Shown here: positions 1 to 10,500 of the stretch, in pieces
How the letters are laid out: each line of letters begins with the position of its first letter
Position numbering within the stretch: position 1 is the first letter of the stretch
Assembly: GCA_024036415.1 (NCBI GenBank)
Contig: JAMWET010007207.1
Location: 724,772-788,771, forward strand
Origin: Prochilodus magdalenae
Lineage: Eukaryota > Chordata > Actinopteri > Characiformes > Prochilodontidae
Length of the DNA stretch: 64,000 nucleotides
Reading direction: 5' to 3'
The notes under the pieces: generated by a model
Databases searched by the model: none
Seen by the model: the letters and a program-made list of their open reading frames with translations, nothing else
Told to the model about the DNA's origin: nothing
Made by a program: the position numbers and the translations under genes

Positions 1-1595
1 ACTGTTTGCTCTGTGGTAGTGAAGCTGTTGGTTTTAGCTAGTACCTGGACAACTTTCTCTTTCCAGGTTCAGATGCGAAGGCTTTAGACTGAGATTAATT
101 CTCATGTCTGTGTACATGATGAAAAGCCATCATTGCCAAAGACAAATAATCATGCCATCTAAATATGTGGAAAGCTAATCTTTGATAATGCTACAAAGCA
201 CTGCTACCAGAATTGGATAAAACTAAGCTTAAAGGTACAAGCGTAAGCAAGATGCACTGCGTTGTGAGACACCGCTGCATTGAAGCTCATCTTTATTAGA
301 ACCCCAAACAAGCAGCCAGTCGCAACAACGCACAAAATAAACAGCTATTAATGTATGTAAAGATAGACAGGGTGTGTTAGTCATTTTTATTTAGACTCTA
401 ATTTTACAGTGCATCTTTCAACAAGACTGGAGGCTCCATAAAAAGTCCCGAGTAGAGCTGTCAACTACAAGCTGTCAACTACATGCTGTCAAACGGCGCT
501 GGTGTCAGATTTAACCGAATATTAGGGAGAAACAACAGGTTATTTGAATTGCCTCCAATTCATGGTTAGCTCCTGTTTGCTGTCCCTAAAAGGATTTATA
601 GGCCTTGTTTTGACAATTTAACATTTGGTTAGCTCAATTCCAAATTATTCCAGTTTTGAAGTATTATATACTGTGTACTAGATTAATTTGCTGAAATTAC
701 AGTGTCCAGCCAGGAGACTAGCTGCTTCTACCTGTGCAGAATCAGAATTGGAATCAGATTCAGGCTTGCTTGGCCAAGTATGTTTACACATACAAGGTGT
801 TTGTCTTTGGTTACATTAGTTGTCACAGTGCACAGAGCATGACAACATTTTACAAGTACAAAACATGCAACATACCACTATTCATGAAGTTCACATTAAT
901 CCAGTTATGTTTATTTTGGAAATGCATGTTGTGCCAGTCTAATGAGTGTATAATGTTTATCGATTTGACAGTAGAAAACTTCAAGACTGTAGAATTAACA
1001 CTGGGCTCCAAAAGTCTGAGACTACTAGTGAAAATGCTTCTGTTATATATTCCTCTCTGTAAGACATAAGGAAGAAACGGGCCTCTGCATGGCATGTGAG
1101 TGCGTCTGAGCATAATTGGATTTCTGCAGTTATCTGATTTTTCAAATGACTGCGTAAAAAACAGACTGTGGTACTGTAAATAAACAAGCAGCAAAATGAC
1201 AGCAAAGCACTTTCGGGGTGGCCCTGAAACCAACTACATGCTTGACGAAACAAAAGCTGTACATTTTCCTCTTCATCCTCTGGATGATGTGTGCTTGTAT
1301 TTTCAGGTTAAATGACTTGATATTTTAAAGCGGTGGCATATGGTTTGAGTTTTAGGTTGTTAGTCACGTCTTCTTCTATGAGTTTATTGGTCAGGTGGAA
1401 AGCAGAAATTCGATTAGTGCCTGACTCGTATAGCTACAAAATGTATATTATCTCATTACCTAAATGTGTGTAAACATGTTGAATGAATTACTGACAAAGT
1501 CAGGTTTCCTGAATGTGTAACCCGTGTGTTCTTGCTCACAACAGGAGACTCATCAAAGTGGCCTTTTTCTGTTCTGGGTCTGCCGTCCAGCTAAC
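1..1595. other. Non-coding DNA upstream of the fam3a start exon
   Basis: AT-rich sequence without a convincing gene or CpG-rich promoter. It holds a short tandem of a ~15-bp unit (gctgtcaactaca, about 3 copies, 453-492) and one dispersed repeat fragment. It is probably the 5' intron of fam3a, with the promoter left of the window. Confidence 0.4.
735..850 (+). repeat. Teleost dispersed repeat fragment
   Basis: Contains repeated agaatcag-type words followed by cttggccaagtatgtttaca, wording I remember from very abundant dispersed repeats in fish genomes. The element class is uncertain. Boundaries approximate. Confidence 0.45.
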
Positions 1596-1608
1596 ATGAG
1601 ACTGGCAG
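1596..1608 (+). CDS. fam3a: fam3a coding exon 1 (start codon, MRLA + first base of Gly)
   Basis: ATG AGA CTG GCA G is followed by the donor gtatgt and ends in phase 1. The next exon supplies GA to complete Gly5, reproducing the FAM3A N-terminus. The 5' UTR part of the exon begins after an acceptor at 1544 (acaacag) or 1590 (gccgtccag); I cannot decide which. This exon is far too short for ORF finding and rests on the exact fit to exon 2. Confidence 0.85.
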
Positions 1609-4213
1609 GTATGTACACGTCACACTGACCCTATAGAGGGTATGTATACAGCATTAGAACAGAAAAGTCATTTGTTATTTTTTCTGTAGACTTAAACTGT
1701 TTAGATTGGAAGCGGATATGGAGTTAAACATGACCTTTTGCTTTGGGCATATTTTAGGCAACGTGTATCCTTGTAGAATTATTAACACCACCTGCAAATG
1801 TTTTATGGACTTTGACTGAGCTTAGATTTGCATTAAAACTGCACTGATGTTTGACTTCTAAAGACTAAAAGGTTTCAGTTTGAGTCTGGAAAACCACAGC
1901 TTTGTGTCTAGTATGCTTTTCTTTTTTAAGTTGAAAGCTTTGGGGTCATTGGCTAAACTCTGGTTTTTAAGTGGTTTGTCCTAGTTGCAAATGCTGAGTA
2001 CATAAAACAGAAAAACACAATTGGGCTACTTCCTGTTTAATTAATGTGTTGGTCACACAAGTTCAAAAGTCTAAGGTCAAACTAGTCATCCCTAGGTTTC
2101 AAATAGTACATACAACACCAGGAAGCAGTAAATAAAAAATATGCACATTTTTGAGGTGCTTGAAACTGAGAAAGCCACACATCATTGAAAATTATAAAAT
2201 AATAAAATGAATGTGCAAAATTAATCAGATTAATCAGAACCAGAAAAAGTAATGGTCATAGAAAATTCAGAGTGAGCCGGACACAAACTAAAATGCGATA
2301 GTTATGCACTTAAGCAGGTTCATGCAGAGCATGCTTTCTGCTTTATTCTTATATTCCTACAACACAACCATCTGTGGATTTTCATGGCAAATCAGACATG
2401 ATATTTCGAGATTCACCCTGAAGACCATGCAAATGTAACGCTTTTGATCAATGAGTTGTCCACGAAGTCACAGGATTCACATCTCTATCCGTGTATTCAC
2501 ACTCTTCCAGGACAGCCATGACTCTCAATGAGAGCTCAGATCACATGTACAGGTACATGGTAGGGTTAGTTGTAATACAGGGTTACACTAAGCCCTCCAG
2601 AACAATAAGAGAACTTCCTAACTCTACAGTAAAATTTAATTTTTTTTGTTTTTTTTTGTCATGTAAATAAAATATATATCAGTTCAGCTTTCAAATAAAC
2701 AATTAAATCGCATTTTTTGCTTAATACACCAGTCAGCAGTAATATTAAAGCCACCTCCTTTTTTCTATACTTACTGTCCATTTAATTAGCTCCAATTACC
2801 TTATAGATACTCCTTGTAGTTCTACAATTACAGACTGTAGTCCATCTGTTTCTCTTCATGCTTTGTTAGCCTCCTTTCAGTTTGTTGCTTAGGGTTCCTG
2901 TTCAATGGTCAGGACCACCACAGAGCAGGTATCATGTGTTTGGGGTATCATTCTCAGCACTGCAGTGACACGAATGTGGTGGTGCGGTACTTTTGGTTTA
3001 GTCTACAAAAGTGGATCAGACACAGCAGCGCTGCTGCCGGAGTGTTGAAACGCCTCAGTGTTGCTGCTGGGAGAATCGTCCACCAACCAAAACTATCCAG
3101 CCAACAGCATTGTGAGGGCATCGTCCTGTGACCACTGATGAAGGTCTAGATGATGGCCAACACAAACTCTGCAGCAGCACATGAGCTATCGTCTCTAACT
3201 GTACATCTACAAGGTGGAGCAGCAAGGTATTAGTGTTTAAGTGAGTCCTGTAAATAATGCCTTCTCCATGGTGGTCCTGTAGAGGGTCCTGACCGTTGAG
3301 AAACAGGATGAAAAGGCATTAATAAAGTATGCAGAGAAACAGATGGACTGCAGTCTGTAATTGTACTACTACAAAGTGCATCTCTATGGCAAATGAAGCC
3401 TATACAGTGGATAAGGAGTGTAGATGCAGGGAGGTGGTTTTAATGTAATGGCTGATCGGTTTATACTTGTGTGTATTCACGTTAGAAAGCTTGTCCGGTT
3501 TAAAAAGCGTAGCGCTGTATAAAAGGAATTGTTTGTATCAGTTTATCAGGTTTTTAGCAAAAGTTACAGCTAGCTATACCATCTGTTGGCACCTGCAGTG
3601 TTTAAATGGTAGGTGCAAGAAAGTTTTGGTTTTTCATTCGTAGCCCACATGAGCAGGTTGGCTTTGTTCCAAAAACATGAATCTGTCTTGCATGCCTCAA
3701 AGAATAATTTAGCAAAAACAAAATGTTAGGTTGTGCCCCGCTATGTGCTACTCAGAATACACATTCAGTGTGCCTGGTATGCAGTTATATGCGTGACGTG
3801 GGTGACTCAATCATTTTCATAGTCTAAATAAGTTCACGCTTTCTCATCTGAGAAATTTCTTTCACTCATTTTAATGCAAAATTAATGATTTTTTGCTGAA
3901 TGTTACATATTGGGGGGGAAAAAATAAAACATGACGTCCTGTGCGAAAGTTTCAGCCTTTTTGCAAATCGAATTGTGCACTACAGTTTCCAGCAAAATGC
4001 TTTTTAAGTTTGTACTCTGTAGAGGATGTATTTTCATTATGGTATCAATATAAAATGTAATTTGACTGAATTTGAATTTGAGAGAGTTTGTAATATGCAG
4101 CAGGATTATGACATTATGACCTTATCTGTGTGGGGTCACTGCATGAGGGGACAAAGTGTTTAAGCTATGTAGTGGTAAAGCAGTGGTCTTTCAGATGACC
4201 TCATGCTTCTTAA

Positions 4214-4300
<87 letters not shown>

Positions 4301-7300
4301 AGTGGTCTCTCAGTAGTCTGATGTGTTCTTCTTTGCATACTCTGTATCTCGTAGGACCGCTGCGTGTTGTCGTTGTGGTGCTTCTCGTGGGCTTGACATG
4401 GCTTCTGGCAAGCTCCATACTAGGGGGAGATGGCAACTCTGTGGTGAAGATTTTCTTTACCGGTGAGCAGTTTGCTGTTTCAGGTCAAAGGAGATTTTCT
4501 TTCTCTTTGGGGAGGCAATGGGCCAGTTCTATAAATCATTTAAAATAAGTACAAAGACAACCAACCAGCTGGCTATCTAAGAAATGTTATTAAAAAATGT
4601 ATGGCCTTTTTGAAATGAATGCCTGCAACATGATTTAGAAAAGTAGTTTAAAGAAAAGAAATTGCTGTTTGTTTAGTGCCAACATGCTACTTGAGTGCTT
4701 TGCATAATCAATCATAGGCAGGTTTGCTACTGTTTTGCGTTTTGTTGTGCATTACTAATTTTTAGCACAAAACTTTTGCCAATTTTACTCAACAATAATT
4801 CTAACTTGTTGCTGTGGTTACATAGTGAAGTTTTGAGGTTAAATTTTTTTTTGTCATATTGCGTGATCCACAGGTGCACAGGAGGAACCAACTCAAGGTA
4901 TGAAAAAGTACTGGTTTATTATTATTATTATTATCATTATTATTATTATTATTTTCTGATTATAGCATTGTTTTGTGACTAATATGATTTGGTTTATCCT
5001 AGAACCGAGGCCACGCAGATTTAAGTGTGGACTTTCTGCCCCATGTCCTCCGAAACACCTTGCATTCCGTTTAGTCTCTGGAGCTGCCAATGTTATTGGC
5101 CCCAAAATCTGTCTGGAGGATAAAATGTAAGCCAATGAAGATTGGTCAGTCTGTCTGTCTGTCTGTGTCTTTCTATTCAACTTTCCAGCTTTCCATTTTC
5201 AAAATTTCATCTTTTCATATTTTTTTTTTTTTTTCATTTCCATCATTACCAGCTTCTCATTGGGAGCATGATGCAAGTATGCATTACTTTCTGTTTCCGC
5301 CACGTCTGTGTGTTGTTTCCGACTCTATTGCATGTTGTCTTTGTGCTGCTGTGGCCAACATCCTGAACTGCTTTAGGGAGTAAAGTGTATTAGACTTATC
5401 TTTTTGTCTTTTTTTCCAGGCTTGTCAGCAGTGTCAAGAACAATGTTGGGAGAGGACTGAATGTTGCACTAGTAAATGGTAACATGCCTGTATTTTTTTT
5501 TGTGCAGGAATGTGATACGTGATGAAGATGTAGTATAAAAATTCAGAATTTCATATAAAAAGATCATTTCATAAAAATAAGATTTTTTAAAACTCCAATT
5601 TAGTTAAACAGTTCTTTTTAAGTTCTGATTTGTCAAATATGACATTATCTATAATTTCTACACTCTCAAGCTTCTTAGTTCTGAAAACAGCAGCATTTAT
5701 AGAAATAATATGCATACCGTAACAGTGGTGATGGAGCAGCCCAGAATAATTTTGGTAACACTTTACATTAGGTATTGACTAACTAACATAAAGTAATTTT
5801 AGTAGTTTTAGTACAGTGTATGTATGCTATTTTGTGGAATGTAACCTGTAGACTCTTCAGAATTATGATTTGTGAATTATATGATATGATATGAATTATG
5901 AGTTGTATGATTTCACAATACAGTAAAGTTATATATTAAAATAATTTTAAATGTAAAAATACTAAAAACAAAACCAAATTGCTATACACCAAAATTTTAG
6001 ATTACATCATGTAATCAGTGAGCCCAGATGCTTTTAATGTGTAGTTAACTGCTCAAACTTTCTTTTTTTTCAGGGGTCTCTGGTGAGCTTTTGGAAACGA
6101 AAGCATTTGACATGTGGGAAGGAGGTGTGTTTCTGTTGTACTACTAATATTAAAACACTTAGCTGCCGGTATATAATCTGATAGGTTATAAAAACGTCAG
6201 TATCTGTTTTTGTATTGGTTATCGGTACTGACTACTGTGACTACGTGATAACAGTGGTTACTTTGCTGTGGGTTCTACTGTAGGGTCTGCAGTAGATGTG
6301 TGGTGGTGTGTTTTTTTTTTTTTGTTGTTGTTTTTTTTTTAAGCCAATATTTTTAAAAAGTATTTTTTTAAAAATCATCTGAGACAAATAGTGCTCTCAT
6401 CTAGTACGTTTTATTATTAATATGGTGTATTTCCACCTGGAAGTCACATTGTTAAAGGTTGGTCTAACCATCTTCATCCTCCTTTACAGACGTGTCTGAT
6501 CTGCTGAAGTTTCTCAGACCTCTCCATGAAGGAACCTTAGTACTTGTGGCTTCTTTTGATGATCCAGCCACCAAGTAAGGTCCCATAAATCTTCTGCACA
6601 ATCTAACTTAAATCAGGTTTACTCCCCTCTGTACCAATCAATGTAAAGAAACTGTGACGTCAATTTGCAGAATCTCTTTGTGGTTTTGTTTGTGTTGTTC
6701 TTGAATTAATAGCTGGCTAAACTGTGGCTTGCAGGTTGAACGATGAAGCGCGCCGGCTATTCGAGGAGCTGGGCAGCTCAGCAGTAAAGGAACTGGCCTT
6801 TAGGGACAGCTGGGTGTTTGTAGGAGCCAAAGGCATAGAGAACAAAAGCCCATTTGAGCAGGTATGATTGTCCTGCGAAATGTTGAAATTGTTTATGCAC
6901 TGTGTTCGGTATCCTCTTGAATAAATTCTGATATATGCTGCTATTATAGTAAACAACATTTAGGATGTCATAATGTATATCTAAATCCAGAGGATACAAA
7001 GAGTAACCTAAAACAGTCCTCCACTGAAACTGCTGCAGTGAGGTAATGAAAATATATTATTACTTGGCATCTTTTAGAAGAGGACAAATCCATCAGAAAT
7101 TTGCAGAAGTAGATGTGCAGTGCTGTACAAAAGCCCGGAACAGAAACTTGCTGCTGTTGTCTGAACAGTGGGCTGGCCACAGCAGAGTTCAGACCTCAAC
7201 GTCATTGAGCTTTTTTAAGGTTACCTGGATTGTGGGAAAAAGCTAACCCAACTTTAACTTCGGTTCTTTGTAAGCCAACTTTAAACTTCAAGGCAAATTC

Positions 7301-8899
7301 TCTATTAAATGTGTTTTGCAGCTTTTTATTAAAACCCTGAGGGATGAATAACTTAGTGGCTGTCTTGACTAGAAAGAAACAACATAAGGAAGTTTGGCCT
7401 TTGCACAGTACTGTGTATGTGGTGTGTTTTATCCTGACGCAGAGAAATTAATACCTTGTCCAGAAAAGTGCCACAGAATGCATTTATTCAGAATCTAATA
7501 ATAATAATAATAATGGGTTAATAATGTATAGTGTCTTTCTCATACCCAGCGACTCTCACAGTTTATGGGGAGAAAAGAAATATAATAAGTAAAGGTTTTC
7601 TGAGAAGAGGTTTTTTTTTTTTTTTTTTTAAACTGGGCTTTAAAGATGAAAAGTGAGGGGGAAGAGCGAATAGATGAAGGTAAGAAGTTCCAGAGGGTTA
7701 GGGCAGCAACACAAAAGGACCTGCCACCTCTAGAGGACAGCCTGAATCTACTAACAGACAGAATATCAGAGTCAGAGGACCTACAAGTGTAGACAAATCA
7801 GTAGGTGCGAGTCTATGCAAGGGTATAAGGGTCAGCTTATAGCTGATGTCTACCCAGGAGGTATGTGAATACTGCCAGGGTGAAAAATGGCCAGATTCCA
7901 TTTGACTTGCCTATTGGCTAGTCTATAGTGAGACAATATCAACATCAATACAGAGTAAATTAAAGTTGTTAGCTTGCAGTTTAAGATGAGCTGGTTTAAC
8001 TGTCAGACAGTGGATACAATCACACAGCATGGCTGGTACTTACCGGTTGGGGTTGTGATGCTAATAAAGCAGGAACTGTTAGCCTCTTCAGTGTTAAATG
8101 TTGAGTGAAACTGCTCCATACTGTCCGAGGTTTGAGAAACTGGATGGAGTGAAATGTGCAGAGCACACGATCGACTTGTCCGGGATGTTATTGCAAATGT
8201 GGGAGCTGACATTGGCCTACTATTCATCAGCTTGTGTGCCACGGTTACATTCTACACTCTGAACAAGCTGTAGCATTTAAAGTAGAACAGATCTTTCAAT
8301 TAGGAACTGGCAAATAGGAAGCCAACTTCAGCCTTGTTTAAAGATCGACTGCAGGAATGCCTGCTGACAGTTCCAGTCAAGGCAGAAGGACTGCCTTCAC
8401 AATGCCTTCACAGCCTGGAATGTGAGACTTCTCCACATATTTCACCATTTTCACTCCTTTTGCTCCATTGTTGTTTCATTGTGCTAGAATTTTTGGAAAG
8501 TATAAATATTAATCACGAGTCGAAACTGTTATGTAACTGTTTAGGTTTCACTGTCCCCTTTTAGAAATGCAGGATTGGTGTTTGAGGTTCACAGCATGCC
8601 AGTCTTATATACTGAACTCTCTGTGGTCAGCTATGACTATTCTTTTTGTTCTGCGGCACCTTTAACGGACTCTAATGGCTGCAAATGAACTAAATGAAAG
8701 TGGGATCTTAGACATTTGTGCAGTACTGTAGCTAAGTAAATGCAATGTGTTAATCCACCTAAACCCTCTCCTCCCTTTTCTCTTTCTCTTTTTTTTCCAG
8801 CGAATGAAGAACAGCAAAACAAGTAATAAATATGAGGGCTGGCCTGAGTCTTTGGAGATGGATGGCTGCATTCCTCTACGTGCCCCGTTGGAAAGCTAA
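1596..8899 (+). CDS. fam3a: FAM3A, FAM3/ILEI-family cytokine-like protein (spliced, 9 coding exons, complete)
   Basis: Coding exons: 1596-1608, 4355-4462, 4874-4897, 5003-5126, 5420-5478, 6074-6124, 6490-6574, 6735-6861, 8801-8899. All introns are GT-AG and every phase joins, giving 690 nt, or 229 residues plus a TAA stop; human FAM3A is about 230. Residues 1-8 read MRLAGPLR, identical to my memory of human FAM3A, and are followed by a hydrophobic signal-anchor or signal peptide at about 9-28. The ILEI/GG-type lectin-like domain fills about 55-222. Four cysteines (57, 63, 85, 220) match the conserved FAM3 set. Recognisable blocks are [49 protein letters not shown] and YEGWPE. FAM3A is more likely than FAM3B, C or D because of the N-terminus and the [12 protein letters not shown] block. 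Known family role: metabolic regulator linked to ATP release and insulin/PPAR-gamma signalling, reported in secretory and mitochondrial compartments. No frameshift or missing key residue is seen. Confidence 0.93.
2722..3468. mobile_element. MITE-like element with long terminal inverted repeats (copy A)
   Basis: The left end (acaccagtcagcagtaatat, then taaagccacctcc) is the imperfect reverse complement of the right end (ggaggtggttttaatgtaat then ggctgatcggttta). Further inside, tacagactgtagtccatctg pairs with cagatggactgcagtctgta. The interior holds cattctcagcactgcagtga and gtggatcagacacagcagcg. No transposase is present. Copies B and C at about 26.5 and 27.2 kb share these words. It lies in intron 1 of fam3a. 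Confidence 0.75.
4216..4298. repeat. (GT)n microsatellite, about 41 units
   Basis: Uninterrupted GT dinucleotides ending about 56 bp upstream of the fam3a exon 2 acceptor. The transcript would carry a long UG tract. Confidence 0.97.
4355..4462 (+). CDS. fam3a: fam3a coding exon 2 (hydrophobic N-terminal segment)
   Basis: Follows acceptor ctcgtag and ends before gtgagc, phase 1 in and 1 out. It encodes PLR, then a V/L-rich hydrophobic stretch that serves as signal peptide or signal anchor, then [10 protein letters not shown]. The acceptor has a weak pyrimidine tract and lies about 56 bp downstream of an 80-bp GT microsatellite. Confidence 0.88.
4874..4897 (+). CDS. fam3a: fam3a microexon 3 (24 nt)
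   Basis: A 24-nt exon bounded by ccacag and gtatga, phase 1 to 1. It adds eight polar residues (GAQEEPTQ with split ends) between the hydrophobic segment and the lectin-like domain. Skipping it keeps the frame, so it could be an optional cassette. This linker is variable in FAM3A proteins, so there is no homology support; splice signals and phase are the evidence. Confidence 0.7.
4917..4953. repeat. (TTA)n microsatellite, imperfect
   Basis: About 12 TTA units with one interruption (ttatca), 20 bp downstream of the fam3a microexon 3 donor. Confidence 0.85.
5003..5126 (+). CDS. fam3a: fam3a coding exon 4 (start of ILEI domain)
   Basis: Bounded by tatcctag and gtaagc. It encodes about residues 49-90, with cysteines 57, 63 and 85 and the family block [17 protein letters not shown]. 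Phase 1 in, 2 out. Confidence 0.92.
5420..5478 (+). CDS. fam3a: fam3a coding exon 5
   Basis: Acceptor tttttccag, donor gtaaca. It encodes [19 protein letters not shown], the conserved FAM3 segment. Phase 2 in, 1 out. Confidence 0.9.
5750..5830. repeat. Possible dispersed repeat fragment
   Basis: The phrase ttggtaacactttacattag is one I remember at the edge of abundant fish and mammalian repeats. Limits and class uncertain; inside fam3a intron 5. Confidence 0.3.
6074..6124 (+). CDS. fam3a: fam3a coding exon 6
   Basis: Acceptor ttttcag, donor gtgtgt. It encodes [17 protein letters not shown]. Phase 1 in and out, 51 nt, so skipping would be frame-neutral but would delete the conserved AFDMW block. 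Confidence 0.9.
6490..6574 (+). CDS. fam3a: fam3a coding exon 7
   Basis: Acceptor cctttacag, donor gtaagg. It encodes [16 protein letters not shown] followed by [13 protein letters not shown], the core of the ILEI fold. Phase 1 in, 2 out. Confidence 0.92.
6735..6861 (+). CDS. fam3a: fam3a coding exon 8
   Basis: Acceptor gcttgcag, donor gtatga. It encodes [15 protein letters not shown], then [18 protein letters not shown] and IENKSPFEQ. Phase 2 in, 0 out. Confidence 0.93.
7108..7425 (+). mobile_element. Tc1/mariner-like transposon remnant
   Basis: The frame from 7174 reads [12 protein letters not shown], a recognisable decayed form of the Tc1-family catalytic block around the third acidic residue, and is stopped soon after by TAA. 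Left flank tgcagtgctgtacaaaagcc and right flank cctttgcacagtactgtgta are imperfect reverse complements, as expected for terminal inverted repeats of an internally deleted copy. It is non-autonomous and lies in fam3a intron 8. A similar terminal word (tttgtgcagtactgtagc) at about 8714-8731 suggests a second insertion. Confidence 0.6.
7497..7514. repeat. (ATA)n microsatellite
   Basis: Six uninterrupted AAT/ATA units. Short, no inferred role. Confidence 0.8.
7530..8300. repeat. Probable dispersed repeat in fam3a intron 8
   Basis: Phrases such as aagaagttccagagggttag and agagtcagaggacctacaag resemble a dispersed repeat common in fish (memory only). No ORF is intact. Limits are approximate; it may be composite with the adjacent Tc1 remnant. 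Confidence 0.35.
8801..8899 (+). CDS. fam3a: fam3a terminal coding exon 9
   Basis: Acceptor tttttttccag preceded by a long pyrimidine tract. It encodes [18 protein letters not shown], then [14 protein letters not shown] and a TAA stop at 8897-8899. It carries the fourth conserved cysteine (residue 220). The 1.9-kb intron before it is loaded with repeats. Confidence 0.92.
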   Translation, partial: RMKNSKTSNKYEGWPESLEMDGCIPLRAPLES

Positions 8900-9712
8900 T
8901 CTTTCCCAGGGACACTGAAACTAAAATGTCATAACATTCACTAACATGATGCTTCATCAACGACCAAAGTGACTCTGTTACAGTCGGGGTGAACGTCTGG
9001 ATCATGAAACTACCTAAATGGTCTCCTGACTGAAAGTCTCTTGAAGGATTTTGTTGGTTCCTACAGAAGGTCCTAGCTCTGCTGTTGAATTAGGAAGGGC
9101 AGTGAATGCATTGCTTCTGCATGTGAGTAAATGGAAAAGGGAACAAACAATAGAGCTAGTCTAGATAAATGTGAGAATCAGCTGAAGTGTTTTAAGTGTA
9201 CAAAAAAGTATCTCATGAAGGTTGAAGACCGTATATACCTAACAGATGGCTCAACACTAATATATGTGTCAGTCTGGGTTGAAATGGTGATTTCAGCTCT
9301 GTTTTCTATTTTTTAAGTGTTTTATTAAGTAAGTTTTATTTAATGTGTAATGAATCTGTGCCTCTGATAACCTATGACTCCCAAAGTACATTTGAAAATC
9401 TGCTAGTGTACTGACATTTGAATTAACCATTAGGGAGAGCTACTGCTATGCAATAATGTGTGGTTTGCTTGTTTTTGATGAAGTCTTAGTGTGATGGCTA
9501 ATGCTTGAAGAATGTACCTACTTTTCAGGAAGCGTGGCTCATATCTTGTGTGGATGGTCATGCAAAACTCATTGACGTGTGTGTTTGAAACACCGAGATT
9601 ATGATTTAGCTTTCTGGATATTTTTGTCTCATTTTATAGTCAGTAGAGGAGGATGAGTGTATGATGGACTTAAGGTGGGACTGATGCAATAAAATATGAA
9701 AGCGCCATTACA
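8900..9712 (+). other. fam3a: fam3a 3' UTR with candidate polyadenylation signal
   Basis: Non-coding sequence after the stop. A canonical AATAAA at 9688-9693 is the best candidate polyadenylation signal, with cleavage expected 10-30 nt later. The 3' end is inferred; no transcript evidence. Confidence 0.5.
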
Positions 9713-10500
9713 TGGACTCAGACGCCTCTTCTTCAACGCCAAAGAGAATCGTGACTTGCAGTTTCGAGTTCAGTAACTCTTCCAAGCACCATGGACAGCG
9801 GCATTGGCCAGTCATGCGCACTAGAGGGCGATGTGGACGCATAAATTCTTAGTAGCATGATCTAAAAATGGCAAGCTCTGTATGTGTGTATTAAGACCTG
9901 CCATAAATGAACTCTGTCTGAACTCGACATAGGTGCTGAATCATTGCAGTTTAGTTGATCTTTTGACTGGTGTAGTGATGGTGGCTGCAATAATGGCTGT
10001 GTAAGGTTGCAGTAATATTCTGATATAAATGTATAAAGTAAAACAACGAGCCTAATTTCCTTTTTTGTATAAGCTATGAATAAGGAGACATCAATAATTA
10101 CTACATCAATATTATCATAACGTTATTGTGAAATACTATGTTTTTGTACGTGTTCAACGCTCAAAATCTGCTCAATAACAATGTTCGATTTGTGAACGAT
10201 TCATCCGATTCGCCAGTGCAGTTGAATCAAACTCTTTGTTTCTAGCTTTTGCAAAATGTTTACCACTATGTAAATATCAATTCACAACTAAACGTCGTAA
10301 ACCGCCAGCTTATGAAGTCCCGCACGTAATATGTTACGTTTCCTCTTTTTTAGTGAATTAGCATTACAAGTCTGACTCAATTACAGAGTCGAATCACATT
10401 GTAGACGGAGGAGATGAGAACGAAACTGAATTAGGGAATCAAGGAATCGCTAAATCGGTTTGATTCACTGAAACGGACAGTTGGAAGGAATCGGTTCTGT
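9713..10500. other. Intergenic gap between fam3a and wnk3
   Basis: Non-coding. Contains a CTCF-like motif (9817-9831) and, from about 10188 on, an unusual density of GATTC/GAATC words leading into the CpG-rich segment. No gene recognised. Confidence 0.5.
9817..9831 (+). promoter_or_regulatory. CTCF-like motif
   Basis: GCGCACTAGAGGGCGA matches the CTCF core (CCASYAGRKGGCR) except at the first position. It sits about 120 bp after the fam3a polyadenylation signal and about 700 bp before the CpG-rich wnk3 leader, a plausible boundary position. A sequence match only. Confidence 0.4.

Noticed and set aside
734..1253. Overlapping ~110-130-codon frames on both strands near the left edge
   Set aside because: They overlap a dispersed repeat fragment and lack any recognisable protein feature.
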